Shown: positions 8,133 through 16,453 of the stretch, piece after piece | Layout of the letters: the number at the start of each line of letters is the position of its first letter | Position numbering within the stretch: position 1 is the stretch's first letter | From: Kribbella sp. VKM Ac-2569 | GTDB lineage: Bacteria > Actinomycetota > Actinomycetes > Propionibacteriales > Kribbellaceae | DNA: 64,000 bases | Assembly: GCF_004216905.1 (NCBI RefSeq) | Contig: NZ_SGXJ01000002.1 | Span: 806,001-870,000, forward strand | Direction of reading: 5' to 3' | Translations under genes and position numbers: made by a program | Notes under the pieces: model-generated | What the model saw: the letters and a program-made list of their open reading frames with translations, nothing else | Databases searched by the model: none | Told to the model about the DNA's origin: nothing

Positions 8133-9348
8133 AGCGCCGTACCAGCAGGGCTGCGGCCAGGACGGCCGCGGCGACGACCGCCGACGTCCACGGGAGGGTG
8201 ACCGCGAGGACGACGCACCCGGTCAGGCCGATCACGTTGACGGCGCGCGGCCAGCGACGCTGATCGGCCGGCTGGGTGAAGGCGGACGCGTTCGCGATCG
8301 CGTAGTACAGCAGGACTCCGAAGGACGAGAAGCCGATCACGCCGCGCAGATCGGTGGTGAGCACCAGGATCCCGACCACCGCGGCGAGCGCGAGCTCGGC
8401 GTGGTGCGGGACCTGGTAGCGGGGATGTACGGCGGCCAGCCAGGTGGGCAGGTCGCGATTGCGGGCCATGGCGAGCGTGGTGCGGCCGATGCCGGCGATC
8501 AGGGCGAGCAGGGCGCCGAGGCTGGCGAGTGCGGCACCGATCCGGACGACCGGGACCGCCCAGACCGCACCGACCCCGTCGACCGCGGCCGCGAGGGGCG
8601 CCGTGGTCGACGCGGGGTCGCCGGTCCGCAGCAGTGCCAGTGCGACGGCGAGGTAGATGCCGATGGCAATGACCAGCGCGACGAGGATCGCTCGCGGAAT
8701 GGTCTTCGCCGGCTCCCGAACCTCCTCCCCCATGGTGGCGATCCGCGCGTAGCCGGCGAACGCGAAGAACAACAGGCCCGCCGACTGCAGAACGCCGTAC
8801 GCCGAGGTGCTGGTCGTCTCGTGATGCTGCGGAGTACCCGTGAACAGGACGACGAGCACGAGGGCCAGTACGACGAGGGTGCAGGTCACGAGGATCCTGG
8901 TGAGCCGTGCCGTCCTCGTCACGCCCCGGTAGTTGACGGCCGCCAGCGCGAGGACCGCGGCGAGGGCGATCAAGCGTCGCAACCACCCGATGTCGGTGAC
9001 GTAGGTTCCGAAGGTGAGCGCCATCGCGGCACACGATGCGGTCTTGCCGATCACGAAGCACCAGCCCGCGGCGAACCCCCACCACTCCCCCAGCCGCTCA
9101 CGCCCGTAGACGTATGTGCCACCCGACACCGGGTAGATGGCCGCCAGTTGGGCCGACGACACCGCGTTGCAGTAGGCAACGATCGCGGCGAGGACGAGGC
9201 CGAGCAGCAGACCGGATCCGGCGGCCTGCGCAGCCGGCGCCCAGACCGCGAAGACCCCGGCCCCGACCATCGACCCGAGCCCGATCACCACCGCGTCGCC
9301 GACCCCCAGGCGCCGCGCCAGCCCCGGCCCGGCCTGCGGTGCCGTCAT
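8098..9348 (-). CDS. APC-family amino-acid permease
   Basis: A 416-residue secondary transporter of the amino acid-polyamine-organocation superfamily. The N-terminal GIGSMVGAGVF-type motif (IGLGSMVGAGVFAVWAPA) is the substrate-binding unwound helix, and about 12 hydrophobic segments follow. The start chosen is the ATG at 9348, 2 bp after the stop of the HIT-like gene; the longer frame would add a basic stretch read from inside that gene. It is co-transcribed with the HIT-like gene. The substrate is not predictable by eye. Its end overlaps the convergent ABC permease. Confidence 0.92.
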   Translation of the reverse strand: MTAPQAGPGLARRLGVGDAVVIGLGSMVGAGVFAVWAPAAQAAGSGLLLGLVLAAIVAYCNAVSSAQLAAIYPVSGGTYVYGRERLGEWWGFAAGWCFVIGKTASCAAMALTFGTYVTDIGWLRRLIALAAVLALAAVNYRGVTRTARLTRILVTCTLVVLALVLVVLFTGTPQHHETTSTSAYGVLQSAGLLFFAFAGYARIATMGEEVREPAKTIPRAILVALVIAIGIYLAVALALLRTGDPASTTAPLAAAVDGVGAVWAVPVVRIGAALASLGALLALIAGIGRTTLAMARNRDLPTWLAAVHPRYQVPHHAELALAAVVGILVLTTDLRGVIGFSSFGVLLYYAIANASAFTQPADQRRWPRAVNVIGLTGCVVLAVTLPWTSAVVAAAVLAAALLVRRFTTGRAGSARS

Positions 9349-9349
9349 C

Positions 9350-9874
9350 TCAGTGGTCCGCCGCCATCGCCGCCGCGATCTTGGCTTCGGCATCGGCAAC
9401 GTCCTCCTTGGGGGCTTCGGGCAGCAGGTCCGCCCACAGCGGCAGCATCTCCCGGCGCGCCTCGAGCATGCCGAGCGGACGCGGGAAGAACCAGACGTGG
9501 AAGTGGGCCGAACCGTCGCCCCAACGATAGACGTGCACCCGCGCGATGTCGCCGAGCGCGAGGATCGCCCGCTCGATGCGCGCGACGACCGGGCCGTAGC
9601 TCTGCGCGACCTTGTCCGGCAGGTCGGAGAACGAGTCGTGGTGACCGCGGCTGGCCAGCCACACCACGCCCGGGATGGTGACGCCGGTGGCGCGGCACAG
9701 CGCCCAGTCGTCGTCGTACCAGAGCGGCGGTTCGTGCTCCGAGTTCTGGAAGTCGGCGAGCCAGTCGCACAGGCCGCAGTGCGGGCCGCCGGGCTCGCCG
9801 ACGCGGGGCGGTTCGGGGATCACCCGGGGCTGCGGCTCGAGGCGGACCAGCGGTTCGGCGTACGGAAGTGTCAT
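9350..9874 (-). CDS. HIT-like domain protein
   Basis: A 174-residue soluble protein. SAHFHVWFFPRP (about residue 130) resembles the histidine-triad motif with two of the three histidines kept. The N-terminal CGLCDW pair may bind a metal. The overall pattern fits the HIT-like nucleotide hydrolase/transferase fold, but activity is uncertain with a shortened triad. It lies upstream of, and is transcribed with, the amino-acid permease. The palindrome at 9914-9954, containing TGCAAC half-sites like the TetR operator, lies 40 bp upstream of the start. Confidence 0.75.
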   Translation of the reverse strand: MTLPYAEPLVRLEPQPRVIPEPPRVGEPGGPHCGLCDWLADFQNSEHEPPLWYDDDWALCRATGVTIPGVVWLASRGHHDSFSDLPDKVAQSYGPVVARIERAILALGDIARVHVYRWGDGSAHFHVWFFPRPLGMLEARREMLPLWADLLPEAPKEDVADAEAKIAAAMAADH

Positions 9875-9913
9875 GGCGGTCTCCAGTGCTCAGGAGGTGA
9901 TGATGACACCTAG

Positions 9914-9954
9914 TGAAACATGCTCGTTGCAGGAAATGCAACAGCCATGTTTCA
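9914..9954. promoter_or_regulatory. 41-bp nested palindrome before HIT-permease operon
   Basis: TGAAACATG (9914-9922) pairs with CATGTTTCA (9946-9954), and inside GTTGCA (9926-9931) pairs with TGCAAC (9937-9942). The inner half-sites equal those of the TetR operator at 10530-10547. It overlaps the TetR stop codon and precedes the HIT-like gene, so it can act as operator, terminator or both. Confidence 0.6.
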
Positions 9955-10509
9955 TGCTTCGATGACGCCGCGGAGGACCAGGTCGAGGGTCAGCCGCCGG
10001 GCCCGGGACCGCGACCAGTGGTGCCGGCCGCGCATGTGCACGTAGGTGAAGGCGGCCGAGACCATCAGCACCTCGGCGACGTCGCTGACCCGGCCGTGCG
10101 GATGCAGCGTCCCGTCCGTCTCACCCTCGCGGAGGAACCGCTCGAACGGGTCCAGGAACGAGACCGGCCCGTTGCGCGCCTGCTCCTGATGGAAGACCAG
10201 ATCGGACGACAGCATCAGCGGCAGATGCCGGTCGATCACGTCGAAAAGCGCCTCCAGCGTCCGGATGAGGCCCTCACGACCGGAGCCCGTGCCCGCGAGC
10301 ACCGGCCACAGCGTGTCCCGGTAGTCCTCGGCCAGCGCGTCGAGGAGCGAATCCAGCAGCATCTCGACGGTGAATCCCTGCCGCCAGAGCGTGACCCGCG
10401 ACCGCCCGACCTTCTCCGCGACCCGCTCCAGGGTCACGCCGGACCAGCCGTGCTCGCCCAGTACGGCGATGGTCGCCGTCCGGAGCGTCTCGTCCACCGC
10501 CACCGTCAT
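9952..10509 (-). CDS. TetR-family transcriptional regulator
   Basis: A 185-residue regulator with an N-terminal TetR helix-turn-helix (VTLERVAEKVGRSRVTLWRQ, about residues 26-45) and an all-helical ligand domain. The ATG at 10509 has GAGGGG 8 bp upstream; an in-frame start at 10548 would bury the operator inside the gene and is rejected. It is divergent from a small unknown gene and lies upstream of the HIT-like/permease operon on the same strand. Shared TGCAAC half-sites suggest that it controls itself and that operon. Confidence 0.9.
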   Translation of the reverse strand: MTVAVDETLRTATIAVLGEHGWSGVTLERVAEKVGRSRVTLWRQGFTVEMLLDSLLDALAEDYRDTLWPVLAGTGSGREGLIRTLEALFDVIDRHLPLMLSSDLVFHQEQARNGPVSFLDPFERFLREGETDGTLHPHGRVSDVAEVLMVSAAFTYVHMRGRHHWSRSRARRLTLDLVLRGVIEA

Positions 10510-10529
10510 CCGCGGGCCCCTCACTCTTG

Positions 10530-10547
10530 TGCAACGAGGTTGTTGCA
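10530..10547. promoter_or_regulatory. TetR operator candidate
   Basis: TGCAAC-gaggtt-GTTGCA, a perfect 6-bp inverted repeat 21-38 bp upstream of the TetR start, in the divergent promoter shared with the small gene at 10586. Confidence 0.65.
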
Positions 10548-10585
10548 CTGCACCATGACTGTATCAACCACCGAGGGAGGACGGC

Positions 10586-10840
10586 GTGGAGACCAGGACC
10601 GAGATCCAGGTGCGGTTCACCGACCAGGAGCGGGACGGACTGACCGCGCTCGCGGCCGGTCTGCGGGGAGTGGCCGAGTCCGACCTCACCGAGGAGGACG
10701 CGCTGGTCGCGGCGCTGGAGCTCGCCCTCACCCGTCTCATCGACGACTTCGAGGTCCCCGACCCGGCCGCCCGCGAACAGGTCCAACGCGCCCGCGACAA
10801 CCTCCGAGCCAACTGGATCCGCGGCAGCGCGACCCTCTAG
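10586..10840 (+). CDS. small acidic protein of unknown function
   Basis: An 84-residue soluble, mostly helical acidic protein (ETRTEIQVRFTDQERDGLTA...). The GTG start has a strong ribosome site (GAGGGAGGA, 10573-10581). It has no membrane segment, signal peptide or motif I recognise. It is divergent from the TetR gene, and the shared operator suggests co-control. Its TAG stop interlocks with the TAG of the convergent aldolase in the sequence CTAG (10837-10840). Confidence 0.72.
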   Translation: METRTEIQVRFTDQERDGLTALAAGLRGVAESDLTEEDALVAALELALTRLIDDFEVPDPAAREQVQRARDNLRANWIRGSATL

Positions 10841-11673
10841 ACCGCGTTCAGGACGGCGAGCAGGCGGGCGACCTCGGCGGCGACTGCATCCCGGGCCGGG
10901 CCGAGGTACTTGCGGGTGTCGACCAGTTTCGGGTTGTCGGCGAGGACCTGGCGGACCTTGTCGGTGAAGACGTTGTTGAGGTGGGTCGCGATGTTGACCT
11001 TGGTCATGCCGGCCTCGACCGCACGGGTGAGGTCGGGGTCCGCGACGCCGGACGAGCCATGCAGGACCAGCGGTACGGCGACGGCCTCGTGCAGGCGGGT
11101 GATGAGGTCGAAGTCGAGCGTCGCCGTACGCTCAGTCATCGCATGCGAGGAACCAACCGCGACGGCGAGTGCGTCCACACCGGTCGCTTCGGCGAACGCG
11201 ACGGCCTCGTCCGGACGGGTGCGGGCGCCGGGCGCGTGGACCCCGTCCTTCCCGCCGACCTCGCCGATCTCCGCCTCGACGAAGACACCGTGATCGTGGC
11301 AGAAGGCCGTCACCTCGGTGGTCGCCGCGACGTTGTCGGCGTACTCGAGCTTGGACGCGTCGTACATCACCGACGTGAACCCAAGGGTGACGGCCTCGGT
11401 GACCAGGTCCCGGTCCATCGCGTGGTCCAGGTGTACGACGACCGGCACCGTGGCGGCGGCCGCCGCGGCCAGTGTCGCGACGCCGATCGGCTTGAGCGCG
11501 CCGTGGTACTTCACCGCGTTCTCGCTGATCTGGAGGATCACCGGCGCACCGACCTGCTCGGCACCCGCGATCAGCGCGACCGCGTGCTCCAACTGGATCA
11601 CGTTGAACGCGCCGACCCCACGACCGGCCTTGGCCGCAGCCAACACAACCTCGGCACCGGATACCAACGGCAT
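10837..11673 (-). CDS. class II ketose-1,6-bisphosphate aldolase
   Basis: A 278-residue zinc aldolase that cleaves fructose- or tagatose-1,6-bisphosphate to dihydroxyacetone phosphate and glyceraldehyde 3-phosphate. Zn ligands appear in VVVHLDHAMD and in VPLVLHGSSGV, and the phosphate-binding NIATHLNN follows. Length and sequence fit the KbaY/GatY/FbaA-like short branch. It is the last gene of the ROK-NagA-PfkB-aldolase operon, 11 bp after the PfkB stop. That context favours tagatose- or fructose-bisphosphate from an amino sugar rather than central glycolysis. Confidence 0.9.
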   Translation of the reverse strand: MPLVSGAEVVLAAAKAGRGVGAFNVIQLEHAVALIAGAEQVGAPVILQISENAVKYHGALKPIGVATLAAAAAATVPVVVHLDHAMDRDLVTEAVTLGFTSVMYDASKLEYADNVAATTEVTAFCHDHGVFVEAEIGEVGGKDGVHAPGARTRPDEAVAFAEATGVDALAVAVGSSHAMTERTATLDFDLITRLHEAVAVPLVLHGSSGVADPDLTRAVEAGMTKVNIATHLNNVFTDKVRQVLADNPKLVDTRKYLGPARDAVAAEVARLLAVLNAV

Positions 11674-11684
11674 GGGAACTCCTT

Positions 11685-12599
11685 CTAATTAACGGTGACT
11701 TGAGGCTGCCAGCGCCGATACGCGGCGAGATCGATGTCTCCAGCAACAGGTGTCAGCACAGCGGCAGCAGAAGCCGCGACAGCGGACTTGAGTACGACGG
11801 ACCAGTCCGGCTCCGGCGACTCCGCGATCGCCGCGGCAACGACCGCCGTACACGCGTCGCCCGCACCGGTCGGATTGCCGCGTACCGTCTCGACCGGCAA
11901 CGCCCGCCAGACGCCCTTCTTGCTAGCAGCAACCATTCCGCGGGGCCCGTCGGTGATCACGGCCGCGGTCGCACCGAGCGCGACCAGCTCCGACGCGCCC
12001 TCCTCGACCTCCACATCGCCAACAGCAGCACGCAGTTCGGCAGCGTTGGCGCGCACCACCGCGCCAGCCCGCGCAGCAGCGTTCAGAGCATCGCCACCCG
12101 CATCGATCACCGTCAGTACGTCGTGGTGCCGGGCGCGGACCGCGATCTCGGCGTACGCGTCGGCCGGCAATCCCGGCGGCAGGCTGCCCGAGCAGGCGAG
12201 CACTCCGAGCCGTCCCCACGGCATCCGGTCGCCGAACGCGCGCCACTCGTCCGCGGTCACCGTCGGGCCGGCCTCGTTGAAGATCGTGGCGTCCCCGTCC
12301 ACATCGTTGACGATGGCAACGGTACGGCGGGTCTCGCCGACGATCGGGGTGAGCAACGCGGTCAGCCCGGCGTCGAACAGCTCCTCGGCGACCAGCTCAC
12401 CGGTGACCCCACCGACGAATCCGAGCACCAGCACCTGATGCCCGAGCGTCGCCGCCACCCGCGCGACGTTCACGCCCTTGCCGCCCGCGCGCCGCCGGAT
12501 CCGGTCGACGCGATGGCTCCCGCCGACCCGCAGTTCGTCGACCTCGTACGTGACGTCCAGTGCCAGGTTGAGCGTGACGGTGCCGATCAGTCCAGCCAC
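11685..12599 (-). CDS. PfkB-family sugar-phosphate kinase (1-phosphofructokinase-like)
   Basis: A 304-residue ribokinase-fold kinase. GGKGVNVARVAATLG (about residue 40) binds the sugar phosphate, and NPTGAGDACTAV near residue 245 holds the catalytic Asp and anion hole. It resembles 1-phosphofructokinase and tagatose-6-phosphate kinase (LacC); the two cannot be told apart by eye. The GTG start at 12599 overlaps the NagA end by 13 bp. Position between deacetylase and aldolase suggests it makes the ketose 1,6-bisphosphate that the aldolase splits. Confidence 0.9.
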   Translation of the reverse strand: MAGLIGTVTLNLALDVTYEVDELRVGGSHRVDRIRRRAGGKGVNVARVAATLGHQVLVLGFVGGVTGELVAEELFDAGLTALLTPIVGETRRTVAIVNDVDGDATIFNEAGPTVTADEWRAFGDRMPWGRLGVLACSGSLPPGLPADAYAEIAVRARHHDVLTVIDAGGDALNAAARAGAVVRANAAELRAAVGDVEVEEGASELVALGATAAVITDGPRGMVAASKKGVWRALPVETVRGNPTGAGDACTAVVAAAIAESPEPDWSVVLKSAVAASAAAVLTPVAGDIDLAAYRRWQPQVTVN

Positions 12600-13717
12600 G
12601 AACCCGCCCGCATGACCTTCTGGACGGCGTACTCGTCGTCGAGCAGCACCAGGTCCGCCCGCTTCCCGGTCTCGATCGAGCCCACGTCGTACCAGCCGAA
12701 CGCCTGCGCCGGCGTCGTCGACGCCATCCGGGACGCGTCCACCAGCGAGGTCCCGGCCTGTACCGCGTTCCGGAACGCGACGTCCATGGTGAGCGTGCTG
12801 CCGGCGATCGAATGAGTGCCGTGGGCGAGCGTCACCAGGCCGTCCTTGACGTCGACCTCGAGGCCGCCGATCTTGTACCGGCCTTCCGGCATCCCGGTGG
12901 CCTCCATCGCGTCGGTGATCAGCGCGATCCGGTTCACCCCGGCCGCCGCGAGCGCGACCCGGACCACCTGCGGGTCCAGGTGCATGCCGTCGTTGATCAC
13001 CTCGAGCAGCAGCCGCTCGTCGTTCAGCGCAGCGCCGACCGGGCCCGGGTCGCGGTGGTGGAACGGCCGCATCCCGTTGAACAGGTGCGTCGCCACGGTC
13101 GCGCCGGCGTCGGCTCCCGCGACCATCTGCTCGTACGTCGCGTCCGTGTGCCCGAGCGCCGCGATCGCGCCCGCGTCGACGACCTGGCGAATCGCATCCA
13201 GCCCGTTCTCCAGCTCCGGCGCGATCGTGACCATCTTGACCGCGTCGCTCAGCACCTTCGCGACATCGTCCTTGAGCGGCGGCCGCAGCAGCGACGGCTC
13301 GTGCGCGCCGCACCGCGCCTCGGACAGGAACGGTCCTTCGAGGTGCACGCCCGCGACAACACCGTCAGCGATCAGCTCCGCCAGGCACGCCGTCTGCTCG
13401 ACGAGGTCGTCGAGCGGCGCCGTCACCAGGCTGGCCAGTGTGGTCGTCGTACCGTGCTTGGCATGGAAGGCCGCGACCTTCCGCGCCTCCTCCGGATCGG
13501 TGGTCGAGTACGTCGACCCGCCGCCGCCGTGCGTGTGGATGTCGACGAACCCCGGGACGACGGTCACGTCGCCGAGGTCCTCGGGCCGCTTGCCGTCCGC
13601 CGGCATCCCCTCGGAGCGCCGCCCGAACGCGCGGATGTCCTCGCCCTCCACCTGGATCCAGGCGTTCTCCAGCACGTCGTCCGGCGTCACCACGCGACCC
13701 ACGCGGTACGTCGTCAT
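12587..13717 (-). CDS. nagA: N-acetylglucosamine-6-phosphate deacetylase family
   Basis: A 376-residue amidohydrolase that removes acetate from an N-acetylhexosamine 6-phosphate. Metal and active-site motifs are VVPGFVDIHTHGGGG, GVHLEGPFL and VATHLFNGMRP, and the catalytic Asp lies in ALITDAMEATGMPEG. The family acts on GlcNAc-6-P and in some clusters on GalNAc-6-P (AgaA). It is coupled to the upstream ROK kinase by a 4-bp overlap (13714-13717). The presence of a PfkB kinase and bisphosphate aldolase, and not NagB, makes GalNAc a candidate substrate. Confidence 0.92.
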   Translation of the reverse strand: MTTYRVGRVVTPDDVLENAWIQVEGEDIRAFGRRSEGMPADGKRPEDLGDVTVVPGFVDIHTHGGGGSTYSTTDPEEARKVAAFHAKHGTTTTLASLVTAPLDDLVEQTACLAELIADGVVAGVHLEGPFLSEARCGAHEPSLLRPPLKDDVAKVLSDAVKMVTIAPELENGLDAIRQVVDAGAIAALGHTDATYEQMVAGADAGATVATHLFNGMRPFHHRDPGPVGAALNDERLLLEVINDGMHLDPQVVRVALAAAGVNRIALITDAMEATGMPEGRYKIGGLEVDVKDGLVTLAHGTHSIAGSTLTMDVAFRNAVQAGTSLVDASRMASTTPAQAFGWYDVGSIETGKRADLVLLDDEYAVQKVMRAGSWLD

Positions 13718-14670
13718 ACCGTCTCCTCCTCGTCGGCGCCTGCGCGGTCCCAGGCCATCTGGGCGGCGCCGAGCATGCCGGCTTCCTCGCCCAGGACGGC
13801 AGCCACGATCTCCGGTTCGCGCTGGAACGTCAGTCGCGCATGTACACCTTCGCGCAGCGGCTGCAGCAGTGTCTCGCCGGCGCCCACCAGACCGCCGCCG
13901 ATCGCGATCCGGGTCGGGGCGACCAGGGTCGTGTAGAGCACCAGCGCGTCGACCAGGGCGGCCAGAGCGTCGTGCCAGACGTGCTCAGCGTCCGGGTCCC
14001 CGGCCGCGAGCAGTTCCATCACCTCGCGGGCGCCGTCGACGGTCCGTCCGGTGCGGGCGGCGTACCGCCTCGCGAGCGCGGCCGCGGACGCGACCGTCTC
14101 GAGGCAGCCCCACTGACCGCAAGCGCAGAGTTCGGCGGCGTCGCCGTGGATGAACTTGGAGTGGCCGAGCTCACCGGCGTACCCGTCGCCGCTGACCAGG
14201 GAGCCGTCGACGATCATCGCGGCCGCGATCCCGGTGCCGAGCGGGAGGAACATCGAGTTCGTGGTGCCGGCCAGCGCGCCGTGCCGCAGTTCGGCGTACC
14301 CACCGGCGCGGACGTCGTGCGCGAGCACGATCGGCTCCCCGTCGCCCGCCGCGGCCTTCAGCTCGGCGAGGACCGGCGTACCGACCCATTCGAGGTTCTC
14401 GGCGCCGACCGTGCCGTGTTCGGCGTCGATGACACCGGGGACGACGACACCGATGGCGCGCACGCGATGACCCTCCGCGGTCGCCTTCTGGCTGAGCTCG
14501 ACGACGGTCTCCAGCAGGGCGTCGAGCACGGCACGGCCACCGTCTCGTGCGTCGGCCCGGGGCGTCGGCCTGGTCTCACGGTGCAGCACGGCACCGTCGG
14601 CGGCGACCAGGCCGCACTTCATCCGGGTTCCACCGAGGTCGACGGCAACCACGACTTCACAGGGGTCCAC
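13714..14670 (-). CDS. ROK-family sugar kinase
   Basis: A 318-residue kinase that phosphorylates a hexose or N-acetylhexosamine. The ATP motif VAVDLGGTRMKCGLV is at the N-terminus. The ROK zinc motif ELCACGQWGCLETVAS lies near residue 170, and GELGHSKF carries the substrate-binding His. There is no DNA-binding N-terminal domain, so it is an enzyme and not a repressor. It leads the operon with a GTG start. The inverted repeat at 14739-14760 is probably its control site. The expected product is an N-acetylhexosamine 6-phosphate for NagA. Confidence 0.92.
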   Translation of the reverse strand: MDPCEVVVAVDLGGTRMKCGLVAADGAVLHRETRPTPRADARDGGRAVLDALLETVVELSQKATAEGHRVRAIGVVVPGVIDAEHGTVGAENLEWVGTPVLAELKAAAGDGEPIVLAHDVRAGGYAELRHGALAGTTNSMFLPLGTGIAAAMIVDGSLVSGDGYAGELGHSKFIHGDAAELCACGQWGCLETVASAAALARRYAARTGRTVDGAREVMELLAAGDPDAEHVWHDALAALVDALVLYTTLVAPTRIAIGGGLVGAGETLLQPLREGVHARLTFQREPEIVAAVLGEEAGMLGAAQMAWDRAGADEEETV

Positions 14671-14738
14671 GGAGCGCCATTATGCAGCGTTACCTGGCAG
14701 TCCGAACATCCATGAGCAGAATCCGGACAAACTCACAC

Positions 14739-14760
14739 GGACCAGTGCGCAATCTGGTCC
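14739..14760. promoter_or_regulatory. inverted repeat upstream of amino-sugar operon
   Basis: GGACCAG-tgcgcaat-CTGGTCC, perfect 7-bp arms, 69 bp upstream of the ROK kinase. CTGGTCC resembles a half of the DasR-type dre site (TGGTCTAGACCA), but the spacing differs. The cognate regulator is not next to it. Confidence 0.45.
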
Positions 14761-14771
14761 TAGAACTGACT

Positions 14772-14802
14772 GGGAACCGTGGGCAGGGAATCCACGGTTT
14801 CC
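14772..14802 (-). terminator. hairpin downstream of TetR gene
   Basis: GGGAACCGTGG (14772-14782) pairs with CCACGGTTTCC (14792-14802), 10 of 11 positions, loop 9 nt. It lies 6-36 bp past the stop of the TetR gene and separates it from the amino-sugar operon. Confidence 0.6.
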
Positions 14803-14807
14803 AGGTG

Positions 14808-15434
14808 TCAGGAACGCAGGCCGTGGTCGAACGCGGCCACCAGGAAGGTGACCAGGTTCTCGGCCAGCTTGCCCGGGTCCTCTGGGCCGGCGGCACCCGG
14901 CGTCGGGGACAGTGCCTGCGACTGATGAAGCGCGAGCAGACCGAGCATGTTCATGTACCCGAACGCGACCGCGTCCGGTGACGCCTGCGGCAGCGCCTGC
15001 TGCAGCGCCGCCAGGTACCTGCTCTCGATCGGCTCCGACTCGACCGCGTACAGCTCACGGATCCGCCGGCTCGGATCGAACGCGATCCGGCCGATGAACC
15101 GTGCGATCAGGGCACCACGCTCACCACGGCGCAGCACCAGTTCCAGTCCTGGCTCGACGAAGGCCCGGATCAGGGCCTCCGGTGTCGGCGGAGCGCCCGC
15201 CTCCAACTGGTCCAGCCGGCGCCGCCGTTCGGTATTGACCGGCGCCATCGCCCGCGCCACCGCAGCGCGCAGCAGGGCTTCTTTCGAGCCGAAGTGATAG
15301 TTGACCGCCGCGATGTTCGCCGCCGCCGCGACCGTGATGGCGCGTAGCGACGTTCCCTCGTAACCCCCTTCACCGAATCGTTGCTCGGCGACGTTGAGCA
15401 ACCTCTCCCGGGTCGTTTCGACCGGTGTCTCCAC
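14808..15434 (-). CDS. TetR-family regulator (CecR/YbiH-like)
   Basis: A 208-residue regulator. The HTH (GTSLRAITVAAAANIAAVNYHFGSKEALL in outline, about residues 25-55) and the following helical domain resemble the CecR/YbiH group with its DUF1956-type C-terminus. The GTG at 15434 has AAGGAG 8 bp upstream and fits better than the upstream frame start. It is divergent from the hotdog-fold gene, and a perfect 20-bp palindrome between them is the likely operator. Confidence 0.88.
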   Translation of the reverse strand: METPVETTRERLLNVAEQRFGEGGYEGTSLRAITVAAAANIAAVNYHFGSKEALLRAAVARAMAPVNTERRRRLDQLEAGAPPTPEALIRAFVEPGLELVLRRGERGALIARFIGRIAFDPSRRIRELYAVESEPIESRYLAALQQALPQASPDAVAFGYMNMLGLLALHQSQALSPTPGAAGPEDPGKLAENLVTFLVAAFDHGLRS

Positions 15435-15510
15435 AGAGTTCTCCTTCCCCCCAGCTACCGCTCGCGCAGGCACCCCACCTGCTCACGCGCAGTAGCCTGC
15501 AGTCAGCATA

Positions 15511-15530
15511 GTTCAAACGGTCGTTTGAAC
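15511..15530. promoter_or_regulatory. TetR operator, perfect palindrome
   Basis: GTTCAAACG-GT-CGTTTGAAC: perfect 9-bp arms, 77 bp upstream of the TetR start and 142 bp upstream of the divergent hotdog gene. AAACGGTCGTTT is a classic TetR-type core. Confidence 0.75.
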
Positions 15531-15671
15531 TGGAGGGCTCAGCTCACTTGTTCCGAGAATTCCTCAGATTTCTCTGAAACCCATTTCTTCCCAGCACCCT
15601 CGTCCTTCACACCTCCACCACAGCCCGTACACAAACGAGTGATTCCCGTTAGTGCATTAGGGTCCTGGGCC

Positions 15672-16382
15672 ATGAGTTTTGTGCGGGTCGAGCGGCGATT
15701 CCAGGGGCCGGAGCGGTCGGGGAACGGCGGGTACGTCGCCGGTCTGGTCGGGACCGCACTGGCAGCCGGCCTCGGGCCGGAGTCGGTGCCGAAGGTGACG
15801 CTGCGGATGCCGCCGCCGCTGGAGAAGGACCTCGAACTGGGCGCCGGCCGGTTGACGGACGGTGACGCCTTGGTGGCAGAAGCGGTGCCGGTCGACAGTG
15901 AGTTCCTCACTGACGCGACGATCGATCCGGTGCTGCCCGAAGAGGCTCGCGCGGCCGAGGCGTCGTACCGCGGTCTGCAGGACCACCCGTTCCCGACCTG
16001 CTTCGTCTGCGGGCCGGCGAACCAGAACGGTCTCCGCCTGAAGCCCGGCCCGATCGGCGACGGCCGTACGGCGTGCACCTGGACGCCCACCGCGGACCTC
16101 GCGACCGACGGCCTGGTCGACGAGGTGTTCCTGTGGGCGGCGCTCGACTGCCCCGGCGGCTGGACGATCGACCTCGAAGGACGCCCGTCGGTGCTCGGCC
16201 AGCTGACCGCGTGCATCGATGCGCGCCCGGAGGCCGGCGAGGAATGCGTCGCGCTCGGCCGCTACCTCGGCGAGGACGGCCGCAAGACGTTCACCGCCAG
16301 CACCCTGTACGACGCCGACGGCCGCGTCCTCGCCCGCGCCAAGCACACCTGGATCACGGTCGACCCAGCCGCCTTCAACTAG
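15672..16382 (+). CDS. hotdog-fold (PaaI/thioesterase-like) protein
   Basis: A 236-residue soluble protein. The conserved FPTCFVCGPANQNGLRLKPG segment near residue 110 and the LDCPGGWTID segment match the actinobacterial hotdog-domain family annotated as PaaI-like or thioesterase-like. The N-terminal half looks like a second, degenerate hotdog. A thioesterase or acyl-binding role is likely; the substrate is unknown. The start is the ATG at 15672 (FVRVERRFQGPERSGNGGY). It is divergent from the CecR-like TetR gene that probably controls it. Confidence 0.78.
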   Translation: MSFVRVERRFQGPERSGNGGYVAGLVGTALAAGLGPESVPKVTLRMPPPLEKDLELGAGRLTDGDALVAEAVPVDSEFLTDATIDPVLPEEARAAEASYRGLQDHPFPTCFVCGPANQNGLRLKPGPIGDGRTACTWTPTADLATDGLVDEVFLWAALDCPGGWTIDLEGRPSVLGQLTACIDARPEAGEECVALGRYLGEDGRKTFTASTLYDADGRVLARAKHTWITVDPAAFN

Positions 16383-16395
16383 TTTGGTCCTGCAG

Positions 16396-16453
16396 GCAGG
16401 CAGAACCCGCCCAAATGGCCGCGAAACCCGGCCCCGCGGCGGGTTATGTCTGC
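16396..16453. terminator. bidirectional hairpin between convergent genes
   Basis: GCAGGCAGAACCCGCC (16396-16411) pairs with GGCGGGTTATGTCTGC (16438-16453), 14 of 16 positions. It separates the hotdog gene from the CGNR gene and overlaps the stop of the latter. The 13-mer GGCGGGTTATGTC recurs, inverted, at 29160-29172, and the left arm recurs at 55329. Confidence 0.6.

Noticed and set aside
14739..14760. Firm assignment as a DasR dre site
   Set aside because: Only the half-site resembles dre; the 8-bp spacer differs from the contiguous consensus, so it is reported only as an inverted repeat.
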